A DNA stretch of 64,000 nt, from assembly GCA_963281255.1 (NCBI GenBank), contig OY725502.1, positions 2,666,001 to 2,730,000 on the forward strand, given 5' to 3'. A program made the position numbers and the translations under genes. Position 1 is the first letter of the stretch, and the number at the start of each line of letters is the position of its first letter. Of the stretch, positions 1 to 11,498 are shown one piece after another. The notes under the pieces were generated by a model, which saw nothing but the letters and a program-made list of their open reading frames with translations, was not told where the DNA came from and searched no databases. The DNA is from Aphrocallistes beatrix. Lineage: Eukaryota > Porifera > Hexactinellida > Sceptrulophora > Aphrocallistidae.

Positions 1-280
1 ATTCAAAGTGAATCTAGGCTCCCAAAGGACGCATTTGCTGGACGCCTGCGCATTATTATTATTACATTAATATTACTATTTGCTATACTGTATTAAAGTT
101 GAATCACATCTTTACTTTAAAACCTAAATCACAAATTCACGATTCAGTCGTCCATGTCCTACTTAATACACAGCCGTGTATGTTACCGAGAAGGCATGGA
201 AAATAGAATGCCAGTTTTAAAACAGTTCAAAGTGTAATTAGATCGATGAATCAAGAACTGTATACGATAGAACTTAGAAA

Positions 281-842
281 TATATTATTACCAATACCAA
301 CATCATATCAGGGTATGTAATTCAGCTGTCAAAATTTGTTATGTCATCATGTGATTATGCAAATGGGACTTTTTATAACGAAAAATGCTGTTGTTCTAGC
401 TCATTTTAAACATCGTTATCTGCATTTCTAATGCTTGATTTTTTGAGAGAGCAACAATAGAAAGGCCCAAATTCGATAATTTGAAAATCTTATTTGGAAG
501 TTCTATTCACATTCCAATGTTGCTATAGAAACAAAAAATTGAATGTTTAATTCATAACTCAAAAGATATAGCTCTTGTTATGGCTTAAAAATTCAATTTT
601 TTCTTTCAATAGCAACTGAATAATGCATAGACATTCCAATTAAGATTTTCAGATTTGCTTCACTATTATTGCTCTCTCAAAAAATCAAGCACTAGAAATG
701 CAGATAACGATGTTCAAAATGAGCTAGAACAACAGCATTTTTCGTTATAAAAAGTCCCACTTGCGTAATCACATGATAACATAACAAATTTTGACAGCTG
801 AATTACATACCCTGATATGATGTTGGTATTGGTAGTAATATA
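281..842. repeat. near-perfect foldback element
   Basis: The arm at about 281-480 is repeated inverted at 655-842 with few differences; both contain the TACCAATACCAACATC edge. The 480-655 centre also pairs partly with itself, so almost the whole 560 bp could form one hairpin. The short ORF at 714-938 runs across the arm and is not a gene. Confidence 0.75.
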
Positions 843-845
843 CAC

Positions 846-1393
846 GGGGAGCCTGCACATGTCAGAAATTGGAGTTATGATTTTGTCAGAATATCTAGTT
901 CTGCACATGTCAGAATCGGCTATTATAGAGTTCTGCACATGTCAGAATCGGCTATTGTAGAGTTCTGCACATGTCAGAATCGGTTTTCTAGAGTTCTGCA
1001 TTTGTTAGAATGTAATTTCTATAGTTCTAGTAAATGCTACTCGACCACCTCGTAAAATGCCACTTTCAGACTCAAATGGACACTATTCCGAACATAAAAT
1101 GCCCCTTTTCACATCTTTATTTACATATTACTCTCGAAACTGCTCACTTTCGCTCTTCCATTCATTCTAAAAAGAAATAAAATGCCACTCAAACACCCTA
1201 CCACGAAACTAGAGTAGAATTTGACTCCCATTCTAACAAAGTCATAACTCGATAAAACTGATTCTGACATGTGCAGAACTCGATATAACTGATTCTGACA
1301 TGTGCAGAACTCTAGAAAACCGATTCTGACATGTGCAGAACTAATTATTCTGGCAAAATCATAACTAGAAATTCTGACATGTGCAGCTCCCCC
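846..1393. mobile_element. MITE with iterated TGCACATGTCAGAA motif in both ends
   Basis: The ends are inverted: GGGGAGC then TGCACATGTCAGAATT on the left, with the complement ending GCTCCCC on the right. The motif TGCACATGTCAGAA occurs four times on the left (858-985) and in inverted form four times on the right (about 1262-1386). The unit is about 35-45 bp. No ORF of interest. Superfamily unassigned. Confidence 0.65.
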
Positions 1394-1398
1394 ATATA

Positions 1399-1874
1399 CA
1401 CTGCCCTACCAAAAGTATTCGTACACCTCAATATTTTCCATTAATATAGTACTAAAATGGCTATATTGAAGAATGATCATGCAGTTAAAATATAAGAGAT
1501 ATAGTATATTTGATTTCAGATTCGTATTCTAAGCAATTGAATGACCTATTTTCGAAATTTCAAATCAATTGCTAATTGCCAAGGTTAAAATTCCCGACCT
1601 GTGCCACCATCTACCACTTTTCTAGAGTCTTAACCACTGTAGCAGATGGTGATAGGTGACACAGGGTAGCACAGGATGATAAATTTCGGCATAGTTAAAA
1701 CTTAATTGATTTGAAAACTCTAAAATAGGTAATTCGAATGCGTAGAATACGAATCTGAAATCAAATATACTGTATCTCGTCTAGTTTAACTGCATGACAG
1801 TTCAGTAATAGACGCATTTAGTACTATTTTAATGGGAAATATTGAGGTGTACGAATACTTTTGGTAGGGTAGTG
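1399..1874. mobile_element. Tc1/mariner-type MITE (CACTGCCCTACC ends), TA target site
   Basis: The ends are inverted repeats of about 38 bp beginning CACTRCCCTACCAAAAGTAT, flanked on both sides by TA (1397-1398 and 1875-1876). The interior is non-coding and partly self-complementary. A family with similar ends is at 8127-8519. Confidence 0.75.
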
Positions 1875-2124
1875 TATTTCTAAGGTCTATCGTATAATAT
1901 TTCTAATTCATCGGTCTAATTACACTTTGAACTGTTCAAAAATTGGCCTTCTATTTTTCATGCCTTCTCGCTGACATACACGGCTGTGTATTAAGTAGGC
2001 CATGAGTCATCTGAAAACTGAGAAGTTCGAAATTGATCCTTAAGCTCGAGCTTAGTGCTAACTTCTTGGTGAATCGAGATCGAACGTCACTCGGCCAAGT
2101 TTAACAAAAGTACTAGATAGAAAT

Positions 2125-2557
2125 CAGGGTTTCATACAGAGGGGGGGTGGCCCTGGGATTTCCCCCCTCCCAGCCAAAGTTTCCCCCCAGGACAATATCA
2201 ACAATCTTGAACATGTGGAGGTGGTTTTGGAAGCAGATCATCCATGGCAGCAATTCCTGGATTTTGAGAGGAGGGTGGAGAATGACTTCCACTTGATAGT
2301 TGTGATAGCTCTTCAGATGCACCTTTATCTATATCCATTTCACTTGGAGTGTCTTCATGTGGCCGCTTTTGTGAAATGAATCGCCTGATATCCATATATA
2401 CAATACTTGTAGGTTTACTCAGATCTAAATCTAGAGATCTTAAAAATCTAAAGATATGTAGGTTAAATGACAAGAATGGTTGTAAATCGATATTTAAGCG
2501 TCAATGATTCAAAAAAAAATCCTCCCCCCCCAGAAAAAAATCCTGTATGAAACCCTG
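2125..2557. mobile_element. hAT-type non-autonomous element (CAGGGTTTCATACAG ends)
   Basis: The left end CAGGGTTTCATACAG is matched by its complement at the right end. Both sides are flanked by the same five bases, GAAAT (2120-2124 and 2558-2562). G-runs and C-runs sit just inside each end. The interior carries a short minus-strand reading frame that resembles the start of a hAT transposase, so this is probably an internal-deletion derivative. Confidence 0.6.
2198..2395 (-). pseudogene. hAT transposase N-terminal remnant
   Basis: A 65-codon frame begins with ATG at 2393-2395 and reads MDIRRFISQKR, followed by an acidic, serine- and proline-rich stretch. A short basic MDIR-type start followed by a disordered segment is typical of ZMYM1-like hAT transposases, but no catalytic domain remains. 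It lies wholly between the hAT-like ends at 2125 and 2557. The assignment rests on the flanking TIRs and the N-terminal pattern only. Confidence 0.35.
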
Positions 2558-2672
2558 GAAATAATACAATATAACCTATTAACTACAAGGAATAGCTATT
2601 CAATACATTTGTCTTAGCTTTCATCGTCCTCATCGATGAGCTTAACTTCAAATTTTTAATTCAGAATTGCAA

Positions 2673-3521
2673 TTAAGGTTGCCCTTTCCTATGGGCATTT
2701 TGCTTTTTATCAAAAAATTGCCAAAAGTCCTTTTTAACCATTTTAGGATAACTAAAGGGGTTCTAAACAATAATTTTGATTTTTAGAATTTCAATGCCAA
2801 TATTTCGCCACTTAGAGCCACTTGGGCCACCTGGTGTCGCACAAAAAAAGGTCACATTTTGTCTCATATCCATAACTTCTTTGAACCATGTCAGATCATC
2901 AATTTAATGCAATTTAATGCAAATTCGTGCTCAGCACTAAATTTCAAGCAATTTGATATATATATTGGACATTTTTGGAGAAATTCTTTGGCTGCGGGTT
3001 CCTAGCAACGGCCAGGAATGTGAAAAAATTTCTGGCCGTTGCTATGCACGGACATCCAAAACTTCTCCAAATATGGTCAATATATATATCGAATTGTTGG
3101 AAATTTAGTGCTGAGCCCGAATTTGGTATTAAAATGATGATCTGACATGGTTCGAAGAAGTTATTGATCTCGAATTCCGGTGGACACTATCGAATGTGGT
3201 TATTTTTGGGTGGCCAGTCAGCAATGACCATTTTTTCCCACTTTTGATGGAGAAAAATTTGATATACCATATTTTGAAGTTAAGTAGTGCTATAAGTTGT
3301 CGAATAAGGATATTTGCATGTTATTTAATATTCCAAAGCAGTTAAAACTAATGGAAATTGAGGGACATATATAAATATTTTCTAAATCATATTTTCTGAG
3401 ACTTTTTTTTCAGCAATTATAAAGGTGATTACTTTTTGTAAATTCAACATAGGGACGAAAACTTAACGGTTTCTGATAGATCTCGAAGAGTAGAACATAA
3501 TGAACAGACAGAATTTTGATA
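2673..3521 (+). mobile_element. family B element (TTAAGGTTGG...), 3' truncated
   Basis: Starts at TTAA followed by GGTTGCCCTTTCCTAT. It matches, in inverse orientation, about 59984-60808 of the full-length copy at 59614-60804. It contains a large internal hairpin (about 2945-3115) around a GGCCAGGAAT / GGCCGTTGCT centre. It stops where the Helitron family C copy begins near 3522. Non-coding. Confidence 0.65.
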
Positions 3522-3984
3522 ATTTTATATATTAAAATGCTAGGATTTGTTTGTTTGTTTGTTTGTTTGTTTGTCCGAATTGATTGAAGAATTGGCAAGT
3601 CGTAGAGATACGAAAATTGGCATGTAGGTTTCAAATGATGAATCTACGATTATGTTCTAAGATCTAAGCGAAATTTTCACACCTCTGCAAAAAAAATGGA
3701 AACAATTTTTCACACCTTTTCTATACAATACTATGTACGGTTTCACTCTCACAATAGAAATCATTATACGACAATATTGTAGGCTGTAATTGTAATTAAT
3801 ACTTCAAACAATAACTTATATGAATGTCTCAATTATATATTATAGGGTATGGCAGTTAAAAAGGTTATTTGTATATTTTTACACCTTTATATACATATTT
3901 TCACACGATTTGACGAATTTTGAAAATTATGCTAGAAACACGCTTCCAACGGTTGACAAGGGGTTTTTAGGGGTGTAGATTTCA
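3522..3984 (+). mobile_element. Helitron family C copy, 3' truncated
   Basis: Begins with a TATATATTAAAATGCTAGG start, a (TTTG)n run, and the shared block CGAATTGATTGAAGAA. It follows the 42743-43655 copy up to about 3984, where it is replaced by mariner-derived sequence. The GC-rich hairpin tail is missing. Confidence 0.65.
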
Positions 3985-4397
3985 TGTCGAGTCATGTCGA
4001 GGGATCATTGGTGGGTTCAGGCCTTTAGCTACCCATACTTTGTTGCTTTCTTTGATAAAGGCTCGCTATAACTCATCACCATTCAAGATCTCAAATACGC
4101 TCCTGGAGTCGGTTCTATCGAAGTCAGAAAGCAACTTTTGAGCACATTGAACCCTCTTAGTTTTCTGGGCCTGTGTAGTGCATGCGGGACCCACCGAGCG
4201 CAAATTTTCCTAAATTGCAAATTGTCATGCACAATGGTATGAGCGGTTCCCGTTGAGACCCCAACCGCACTAACTATCTCCAATGAAATATGATGGTCTT
4301 CCTCAAGTAATTCGGAAACCTCGAGGACACATTTGTCAGTGGCGCCGGAAATCGGCCTCCTGACATACACGGCATGTATTAAATAGGCTATCCTCAA
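3985..4397 (-). pseudogene. mariner transposase relic (HTH region)
   Basis: Minus-strand frame 4083-4397 contains a segment reading ISLEIVSAVGVSTGTAHTIV then KICARWVPHAL. This matches the second helix-turn-helix of mariner transposases (usual form: I..REIA..VGIS.GS.HTI...L...RVCARWVP). About 100 codons are preserved; the catalytic D,D34D domain is absent. The frame entering from the 4397 side translates the repeat block shared with 140-2017 and is not part of the transposase. This is an old, truncated copy. Confidence 0.6.
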
Positions 4398-4488
4398 GTT
4401 GTTTATAAGCGAATTCCACTATGTTAAATTCGCTTTCCCCATTTTTATAATGTATTTTGTAATGAATTATCTCCAAATATTATATACA

Positions 4489-5007
4489 CAAGAGCGCTTC
4501 ACTTGCTTTTGCTCGCGGCTGGCGGACACAAAGTGTCCTCTAGAGGCTCACATTGATTGAATATTGGAAAGATGACATGTCTAAAATGTATGTCTTACTG
4601 TTATAATCAATGTCACTTGAAAAATCTAATTGTCAATTTTAATTTTTTTTGAACCGTAATAATGACGTCGTAGCAGAGTAATGAGTCATCATTTTTTCAA
4701 TGAGAATTATATAAGAATATTAATATAGACATTATATTAAAATTTCAGCCTTCTATCACCTAAAATGGCTGAGTTATGGTCGAAAAACTGAAATTTCTTA
4801 TTCTCAAAAAGGTGACAATGACGTCACACTTCCATGATGTGCCGACATTTTCGTTTGAGTTCAGAACTTAGTGCAGCCATAGCCAAAATACTGCAAAATG
4901 CCAAAAATCAGCTTTCTCTTCTTGGCAGTTTCTTCAATCAATTCGTTACAGATATATATATATACACTCATATATTCATATATATAAACATTTATCGAGT
5001 TTAATAG
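4489..5007 (-). mobile_element. Helitron family A copy
   Basis: Reverse-oriented copy: CTTG tail complement at 4489 with a decayed hairpin region, the central TGACGTCATNATTCCATGATG blocks, the TTCAATCAATTCGTTACAGA block near 4935, a TA tract, and an ATCGAGTTTAATAG start remnant near 5000. Non-coding. Confidence 0.7.
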
Positions 5008-5810
5008 ACACTATTTCCGTTTCATAATTCATATGAATCGAAGTGAGGCACTAAGGGGATCTTCAGTATGCATGCAAGCAGGTAATTGTTCAAGTTTCTG
5101 AGACCAGATGCCGACTTCTCACACAAGCATGAGCAAAGTGGTATTGTTATAAAAAAGTTTGGTAGTGAGTAAAAATGTTTTGAAGAATACTAGGACAACA
5201 GTGCTTCAAGGAATCAGACCATTCACTAATTCTATAAAATCTAATACATATTTGTATTTGCATAAGAGTATTAGGAGCGTACAATGGATTCAAAATAAAT
5301 TATGTTCAATTTTTGAAATACATTCAATTTCCTGACTTGACTGGACAATGTTTATCTTACTAATAGATTCTAGTTCTGAGGACTGACCCAATTTTGCTAT
5401 GATAGTACAAGTAATGAATTTCCATTATTGGGGTATGTATCTTGAGCTGGGGTAGTCACGTTAGTTAAATTTAACTAGGTTAACTGTTAACTTTACAGAT
5501 GATCAAAAGTTCAGTTATAAGCTCATTAGTTATATAATTTCACAATGATTTTAAAATATTTTCGCGTTCAAGACCTGGAATTATGTTTTGTATTGTAAGT
5601 TTATGGGGAAAAAGGGTGTCGAGGCACGCTGCGAAAATACCCTGATTCGTGGTTTTTGTTGAGTGGCCAATACTTCTAAATATTTTCATAATTTATGATG
5701 TTCCAAGACGATTTAGCACCAGATACCTTTAATTCATCACGGAGATATTCCACAAATCTACTCAATTCATTATAACAAATGAGTGAAGGTCATTCTTTCG
5801 CGACTTCAAA
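5008..5810. other. unassigned interval
   Basis: No gene-like frame. About 5560-5790 resembles part of the foldback at 53565-54328 (shared AGACCTGGAA, ACGATTTAGCACCAGATACC and ATTCATCA blocks), so it is an old repeat fragment. 5010-5560 shows nothing recognisable. Confidence 0.4.
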
Positions 5811-6134
5811 TTAAGGTTGGCCTTTCCTATGGGCATTTTGTTTTTTATCTAAAATTTGCCAAAAGTTCTGATTAATCATTTTTAGATCCCTAAAGGTGTT
5901 CTAAACATTAATTTCGATTTTTAGAATTTCAAGGCTAATATTTCGCCACTAAGCGCCACTTCCACCTGGTGTCGCCCAAAAAGGGACACATTTTTGAAGC
6001 GAAATGTCTCATATCCATAACTTCTTTGAACCATGTCAGATCATCATTTTAATGCTAAATTCGTGCTCAGCACTAAATCTCCAGCAATTTGATATATATA
6101 TAGGACACATATGGAGAAATTTCTACTTTTTTAT
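5811..6134 (+). mobile_element. family B fragment
   Basis: Starts TTAAGGTTGGCCTTTCCTAT and follows the family B consensus through the GTGCTCAGCACTAAAT block. It is truncated near 6125 against family D sequence. Confidence 0.65.
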
Positions 6135-6618
6135 ACTATAACTTGCATTTTTTTTTATACTATAACTTACGAACTAATGGTCGAATCTGAACAAATTTTT
6201 TTTAAAAATGTTCAGAATTCTTTTCTATACACAATAGCTAATATCACAATGGCCATCTCCCGAGCATATTAGAAATAAAGCCCCTCATAGAGATATTTTG
6301 ATTGGATTTTATATGCCTCTTTTTCTAAATGCATCTGTTTTATAATATTTAAAGGGGCCAAAACCATTTTGAGGTCCATAAAATTGAAAAAATATCAGAT
6401 AAGTTAGAAAATAATTGATGAATGCGTGCCGCAAAACCTCGAAAAACTTTCCGATTTTTAGTACGACTAAACTTCAGGGGGTCAATTCATAAATATCAAA
6501 ATAAATACCGTCCAACAAGTACGATTAGATGGTAGACAACTCAGTAATACAATGGAATTAACAATAAAAAATTTCTCCATTTTTTTATGTCAAGTGATGT
6601 TTTTCGAGGGCGGTATCC
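6135..6618 (-). mobile_element. family D fragment, 5' end, inserted at TTAA
   Basis: A reversed family D end finishes with GAGGGCGGTATCC directly before TTAA (6619-6622). The flanking AATACCTTGATTCGCT continues as the right part of a MITE like 8127-8519. In that copy the same place reads ...TTAAATACCTTGACTCGC, which fits insertion at a TTAA inside that MITE. Confidence 0.65.
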
Positions 6619-6622
6619 TTAA

Positions 6623-6713
6623 ATACCTTGATTCGCTAAATAAATCAGTATTATAACTACATGTATTTGTATGGAGAATTATAGGGTGTACGAATACTTT
6701 TGTTCAGGCAGTG
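6623..6713. mobile_element. right end of a Tc1-type MITE
   Basis: Matches 8440-8519 and ends with the complement of CACTGCCTGAACAAAAGTAT followed by TA. The left half is not seen upstream of the family D fragment. Confidence 0.6.
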
Positions 6714-7142
6714 TATATATATGGGGAATTCCATGTCAAAAAACCAATCATTTCACCACCATCAACTGTGATTGGTCTGAAATTTGCTGTGCGACAAGCC
6801 ACTGATATGTCTTTACTTTTGAGAAAATTTCAGGTCAATCGGTCATGTAATTTTTGAGTTATGACGTCACAAATTTTTGAATTTTTGCTTTTTGACCAAG
6901 GATTTTCACAATGGCAAAATCACCATCCCATTTTAAACTCGAATAACTCGAAAAATATTCATCAAACTCTTTCATAAATTGCTATATTTATGTTTTTACA
7001 TATGGAGAATACGAAAAACATGAGTAAATTAAGTTTTGAGTTCCTTTTCTTTTTGAAAACTGGAACTGAAACCAACTCCGGAAGCAAACCGGAACTATGA
7101 CGTAGCAAAAATGTTTATTTTGGAAACTGTTTTATTTTTTGG
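6714..7142. other. unassigned AT-rich interval
   Basis: No gene-like frame and no match to the other families noted here. Confidence 0.3.
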
Positions 7143-7606
7143 TCGAGTTTTAATAGTAAGGATATATCTGTAACGAAATGATTGAAGAAACTGCCAGGTG
7201 CAGAAAGCTGATTTTTGGTACATGTGAGTCTTTTGGCTATGGCTCCACTAAGTTCTGAGTTCAGACGAAAATGTTTACTCATCATGGAATTATAACGTCA
7301 TTGTCATATTTTTAAAAGTTAATCAATACAGTTTTTCGGGCGTAATTCAGCCATTATAGAAGATAGAAGGCTGAAATTTTAAAAACTCTGTATACTAACA
7401 TGCCTCACGTATGATGCAACTATCATTAAAAAATGATGACTCATCACTCTGTTATGACGTCATCATTAATCATAACTGTAGCACAGACTTATTTAAAGAT
7501 GTTTTCTCCCTTATAATAAATCAATGTGACCCTAGGCGCCCGCATGGCGCCTCTGACAGACACAAAGTGTCCGCCAGCCGCGCAACGCAAGCAAGCGAAT
7601 CGCACT
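7143..7606 (+). mobile_element. Helitron family A copy
   Basis: The body runs from TCTGTAACGAAATGATTG at 7167 to a decayed tail near 7606 that has the CGCAACGCAAGCAAGCGAA block. It is preceded by an inverted copy of the 26-base family A start (7143-7163). The short ORFs across it are translations of the repeat. Confidence 0.7.
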
Positions 7607-7612
7607 AGTATA

Positions 7613-8118
7613 CACTCGAACCTCTCTTATCCGGACCTCCGATATCCGGGCACCTCTCTCAACCGGGCAGCCCTTTCGACATTTAGTCAATATGCATTGT
7701 CCTATTTTCAAGTCAATTATTAACCACAATTCCAGCAATCATCATCATGTAATATTATTTAATGAACTTTGATAATTAATTCGGAAGATAATTGCGACAT
7801 CTAATATATTCAGGGGTAAATACTGCTTAAAATGTATTAATCAATCGCAATGGACTAGTTTCTTTTCCTTTATAGAATTTCTATTTTACAATCACCTCTC
7901 TTATCCGGAAAAATTTTGATAACCTCTAAGCTCCGGGCACTAGATATTGTTTAAACTCACCCATTATACAAATTGACAGTTTTAACACTATAAATTGCTA
8001 TTCAAGTTGATTTATGAGTTACGGGCACCTCTCTTATCCGGCCCTCCGATATCCGGGCAAATTCTGTTATCCGGGCACCCTCCGGTCCGGCACTGCCCGG
8101 ATAAGAGAGGTTCGAGTG
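7613..8118. mobile_element. pogo/Tigger-type MITE (ACTCGAACCTCTCTTATCCG ends)
   Basis: Inverted ends of about 40 bp, rich in TATCCGG motifs, flanked by TA on both sides (7611-7612, 8119-8120). The TATCCGG motif repeats several times within each end. The interior is AT-rich and non-coding. Confidence 0.75.
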
Positions 8119-8126
8119 TATATATA

Positions 8127-8519
8127 CACTGCCTGGACAAAAGTATTCGTACACCCCATAATTCCCCATACAAATAGTTATAATACTGATTTATTTAGCG
8201 AGTCAAGGTATTTAATGTGTAAGAGATAATGTGTAAGAGACACTTAATTTGACTTCAAATTTGAATTCTCCACATTCAAATTATCCACTATAAGTTTTCA
8301 ACTTTATTACTCTTCTTCAAGATGAAGTATTTTTAGCATTTGCTTTCCTATGCCACATGTCGCGAGGGATCACCATTGTATATGATGGCATTGGTGGTAT
8401 GAGGTGGCACAGTTTGAAGTTAAATTAACCGTATCTCATCAATTAAATACCTTGACTCGCTAAACAAATCAGTATTATAAATATTTGTATGGGGAACGAA
8501 TGCTTTTGTTCAGGCAGTG
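8127..8519. mobile_element. Tc1-type MITE (CACTGCCTG ends)
   Basis: Inverted ends CACTGCCTGGACAAAAGTAT and complement, TA flanks at 8125-8126 and 8520-8521. The interior is weakly palindromic with no ORF. The ends resemble those at 1399-1874. Confidence 0.75.
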
Positions 8520-8550
8520 TATATACACACATATACGTGTATATATATAT

Positions 8551-9101
8551 ATACATTAACCGAGTTTTAATAGTAAGGATATATATATATATATATATAT
8601 ATGTAACGAATTTATTGAAGAAACTGCCGGGCGCAGAAAGCTGATTTTTGCATGTGGTAATCTTTTGGCTATGGCTCCACTAAGTTCTCACCTCAGATGA
8701 AAATATCGACTCATCATGGAATTATGAATTCATTGTCACCTTTTTTGCTAAGTATAATCAGAAATTTCAGTTTTTCGACCATAACTAATAAAGCCATTTT
8801 AAGTGATAATATAAGGCTGAACTTTTATTAGAATGTGTAATAAGATAACTCACATATGATACAACTCTCATCAAAAAATAATGAATCATCAATCTGTATT
8901 GACGTCATCATTACATATCAAAAATTTAAAAAATTACTAATTTTTGTGATTTTTTGAGTGACATCGATTTTAACAGTAAAACAGACATATTTAGAGATGT
9001 TATCTATCTTTAATTAATCAATGTGAGCCCAGAACCTAAGGGCGCCTCCGGCGAAAACAATGTCTGCCAGTCGCGCACCGCAATCTAGCGTTGAGCGCTT
9101 G
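8551..9101 (+). mobile_element. Helitron family A copy
   Basis: An inverted start motif (8553-8580) and TA tract precede a body from GTAACGAATTTATTGAAGAA at 8603 to a tail ending GCGCTTG at 9101. The GGCGGACAC hairpin near the tail is mutated. Confidence 0.7.
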
Positions 9102-9549
9102 TATTAATTAATAGAGCAGATAATAGTTTTGATAATAAAATTTAAATAATATTTACAATAAATATGGTTCATTATTATAATATTTTGATATTAAATATTA
9201 TGGTTTGATGAATATTATCATCTTTCATCCTTGGTCCTTATTTTCTAAGTTACTGTCAGGCCTTATATTATGTAGGCTATGAAGAGGACATTCTAACTGA
9301 ATTGGATATTGAGATGCTAGCTTCTCGTATATCAATGTCAAAGGATGGAGCATAGCATTCTAATACACTAAGGCAGGGGTTCTCAACCTTTTACGAACTG
9401 CGTACCCCCTGAGGCGAAAGGAAAAGTCCAGGTACCCTCGATTCAAATCTAGCAAGATTCCGCTAAATTATTATATGTTGATATAATTTGGAATATGATG
9501 AACAAAACATAATTTACGGATTTAGAAAAAGCTGAATAATTAGGACAGT

Positions 9550-11498
9550 TTAATGAGATGGCTGGGCCTGCTTTGCTTTTACAAGATCATCAATTCTTGG
9601 TTCGGTTTTAGATAAAGCTACACAGCGGTCATGCTCTACGCATAAACGAGCACGATATTTATTTTTAATACAAGCGCGCTTCACTTGCTTGCGCTGCGGG
9701 GCTGGCGGACACTTTGTGTCCGCCGGAGGCTCCCTTCGGTCGCCTGGAGGTGACATTGGTTACTAATAAGGGAGATATCATCTCTAAATATGTCCATCTT
9801 AGTTTTAAAATCGATATCACTCGAAAAATCACCAAATTTGTCAATTTTAATATTTTTGATGCGTAATGATGACGTCATAACAAAGTGAGTCATCATTTTT
9901 CGATGATAGTTGCATCATATGTGAGATATGTTAGTATACAGATTCTATTAAAATTTCAGCCTCCTATCTCCTATAATGGCTGAGTTACACTCGAATTACT
10001 GTGTTGCTTAACTTTAAAAATGTGACAATGACGTCATAATTCCATGATGAGTCGACATTTTGCTCTGAGCTCAGAACTTACTGGAACCATAGCCAAAAGA
10101 CTCCCACATGCCAAAAATCAGCTTTCTGCACCCGGCAGTTTCTTCAATCAATTCGTTACAGATATATATATATATATATATATACACAAACATTAATCGA
10201 GTTTTAATAGTAAGGATATACACACACATTAATCGAGTTTTAATAGTAAGGATATAACAGTGCCGAGAATCCTTGTTCGCAGAGATATGTACTTGGAAAC
10301 ATCAGCATCCCAAGTACAGCAATAGCAGCGGTACTAGAGAAATGTTCACTCATTCTAGACCAGAACTTCATCAATGGCAAAGTTTCAAATGCATCTCGTA
10401 CTGTAGAATCGTTCAAAAATTCAATGAATTCTTCCTGCACATTGTTGGGTATTAGACGCAGGTCTTCAATGAACGGATTTCGAATTAACTTAAGATTCAA
10501 CACACTCAGGTCTGGGAAGTATAATTTGAACTCTTCTTTCAAGCAAGAAAGGTGCGATTGCACTAGCTCCATTATGTCCTTTTTCATTTATTCTCCCTCA
10601 AGAAGAGTTATGACATTTTCAAATATGTCTAGATTTCCGTCCTTGGCTTTTCTTTCGTCCAACTTCATTATGAAAGCTCGAATTTTATCAATGAAATAAA
10701 TTACAGTTGTGAACTTTCCTTGAAGTGACTTGTTTAGGAAATTTAAGCATGAGAACATATCCTCTAAGTAAGAGAGTCTAATAATCCATGCTTTATCTAC
10801 CAACTTGTCCCAAAAAACTCTTGATTTGGCTTGGTAGTTGTGCAATGACAAAACAGGAATTCTTCCTTAAAGTCTCCATCCTTAATGTACCGTGCGAAAA
10901 CAAGAAGCTGAGCGCAACTAGATACATCAGTCGACTCATCTAGCTGGATTGCAAATTTGTTCAGGGGTGCACCACGTGTTTCTGTTACTACATGTACCTG
11001 CTGCTCAATATCTTCTGCAATATCACATATTCGCCGTTGATCTGTATCGTTGGAGAGAGGCACATAACTGATCTTCTTTTCTCCATCATCTCCAATTAGA
11101 CAGCGAACGATGTCCTTGCAACATGGTACTATGAGCTTCTCAGCGATTGTATATGGAGCTTTCTCTTGAGCGATTCTCAGAGCAACAATGTATGAGGCAC
11201 GAAGGCTTGCAAGATTTATTTGATTTACCTGAACACTCCTATCTAAACGCACTCTCTTACTCCGATTTCCATTCGTTCGAAGAATGCAGCAATCTTTATC
11301 TACTAACTCTGGATGACATCCGCTAAGATCCCTCTTGAGTATGCTTGGGTTCATCGATTGATCAGAAAGGACCTTAAAGCACACTACGCACTGTGGTAGT
11401 TCGCGTCCATTTTTCAGTATAAGTGTGAAACCGTGTTGAATATAATTATCATTACATTTTCGTTTTTTCCCTGATTCCTTAAGTAATGAATTTGCCAT
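9550..11498 (-). pseudogene. hAT transposase, ZBED5-like, broken
   Basis: Starts at ATG 11496-11498. The N-terminus has a BED-type finger (CVVC then C-H-P-E), but the expected zinc-binding histidine in the KRHL position is Asp (KRDL), so the finger is probably defective. The first catalytic motif, QLDESTDV, is present. After FLFCHCTTT the frame is lost near 10800-10850, and roughly 150-200 residues that carry the second catalytic region in relatives are missing. The frame resumes at 10851 (FWDKLVDKAW..LNKSLQG) and meets an in-frame TAA at 10588-10590. It continues to the dimerisation motif EQGFSAL at about 10260. The Helitron at 9671-10252 then splits the last exon. The final segment (KNKYRARLCVEHD to stop at 9550) lies beyond it. 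It cannot make functional transposase. Confidence 0.85.
9671..10252 (-). mobile_element. Helitron family A copy inside hAT ORF
   Basis: On the minus strand it runs from TCCTTACTATTAAAAC (10252) to GCGCTTG (9671), flanked by A and T, without target duplication. Removing it rejoins the hAT codons in frame (LLY|IKNKYR type junction). This is a clean Helitron signature: TC start, CTTG end (CTRR-like), A^T site. The 5' start motif is present twice in tandem (10191-10218 and 10225-10252). A GGCGGACAC / GTGTCCGCC hairpin lies near the 3' end (about 9710-9730). Confidence 0.8.

Larger units (their letters stand above)
140..2017. repeat. outer foldback repeat, arms 140-288 and 1871-2017
   Basis: The two arms are inverted copies about 145 bp long. 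They share the block around TTAATACACAGCCGTGTATG near 160-180 and its complement near 1975-2000. Three further elements lie between them (281-842, 846-1393, 1399-1874). A related block (ACATACACGGCATGTATTAA) recurs at 4363-4382 beside a mariner relic, so this may be a mariner-derived foldback. No coding sequence is seen. Confidence 0.65.
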
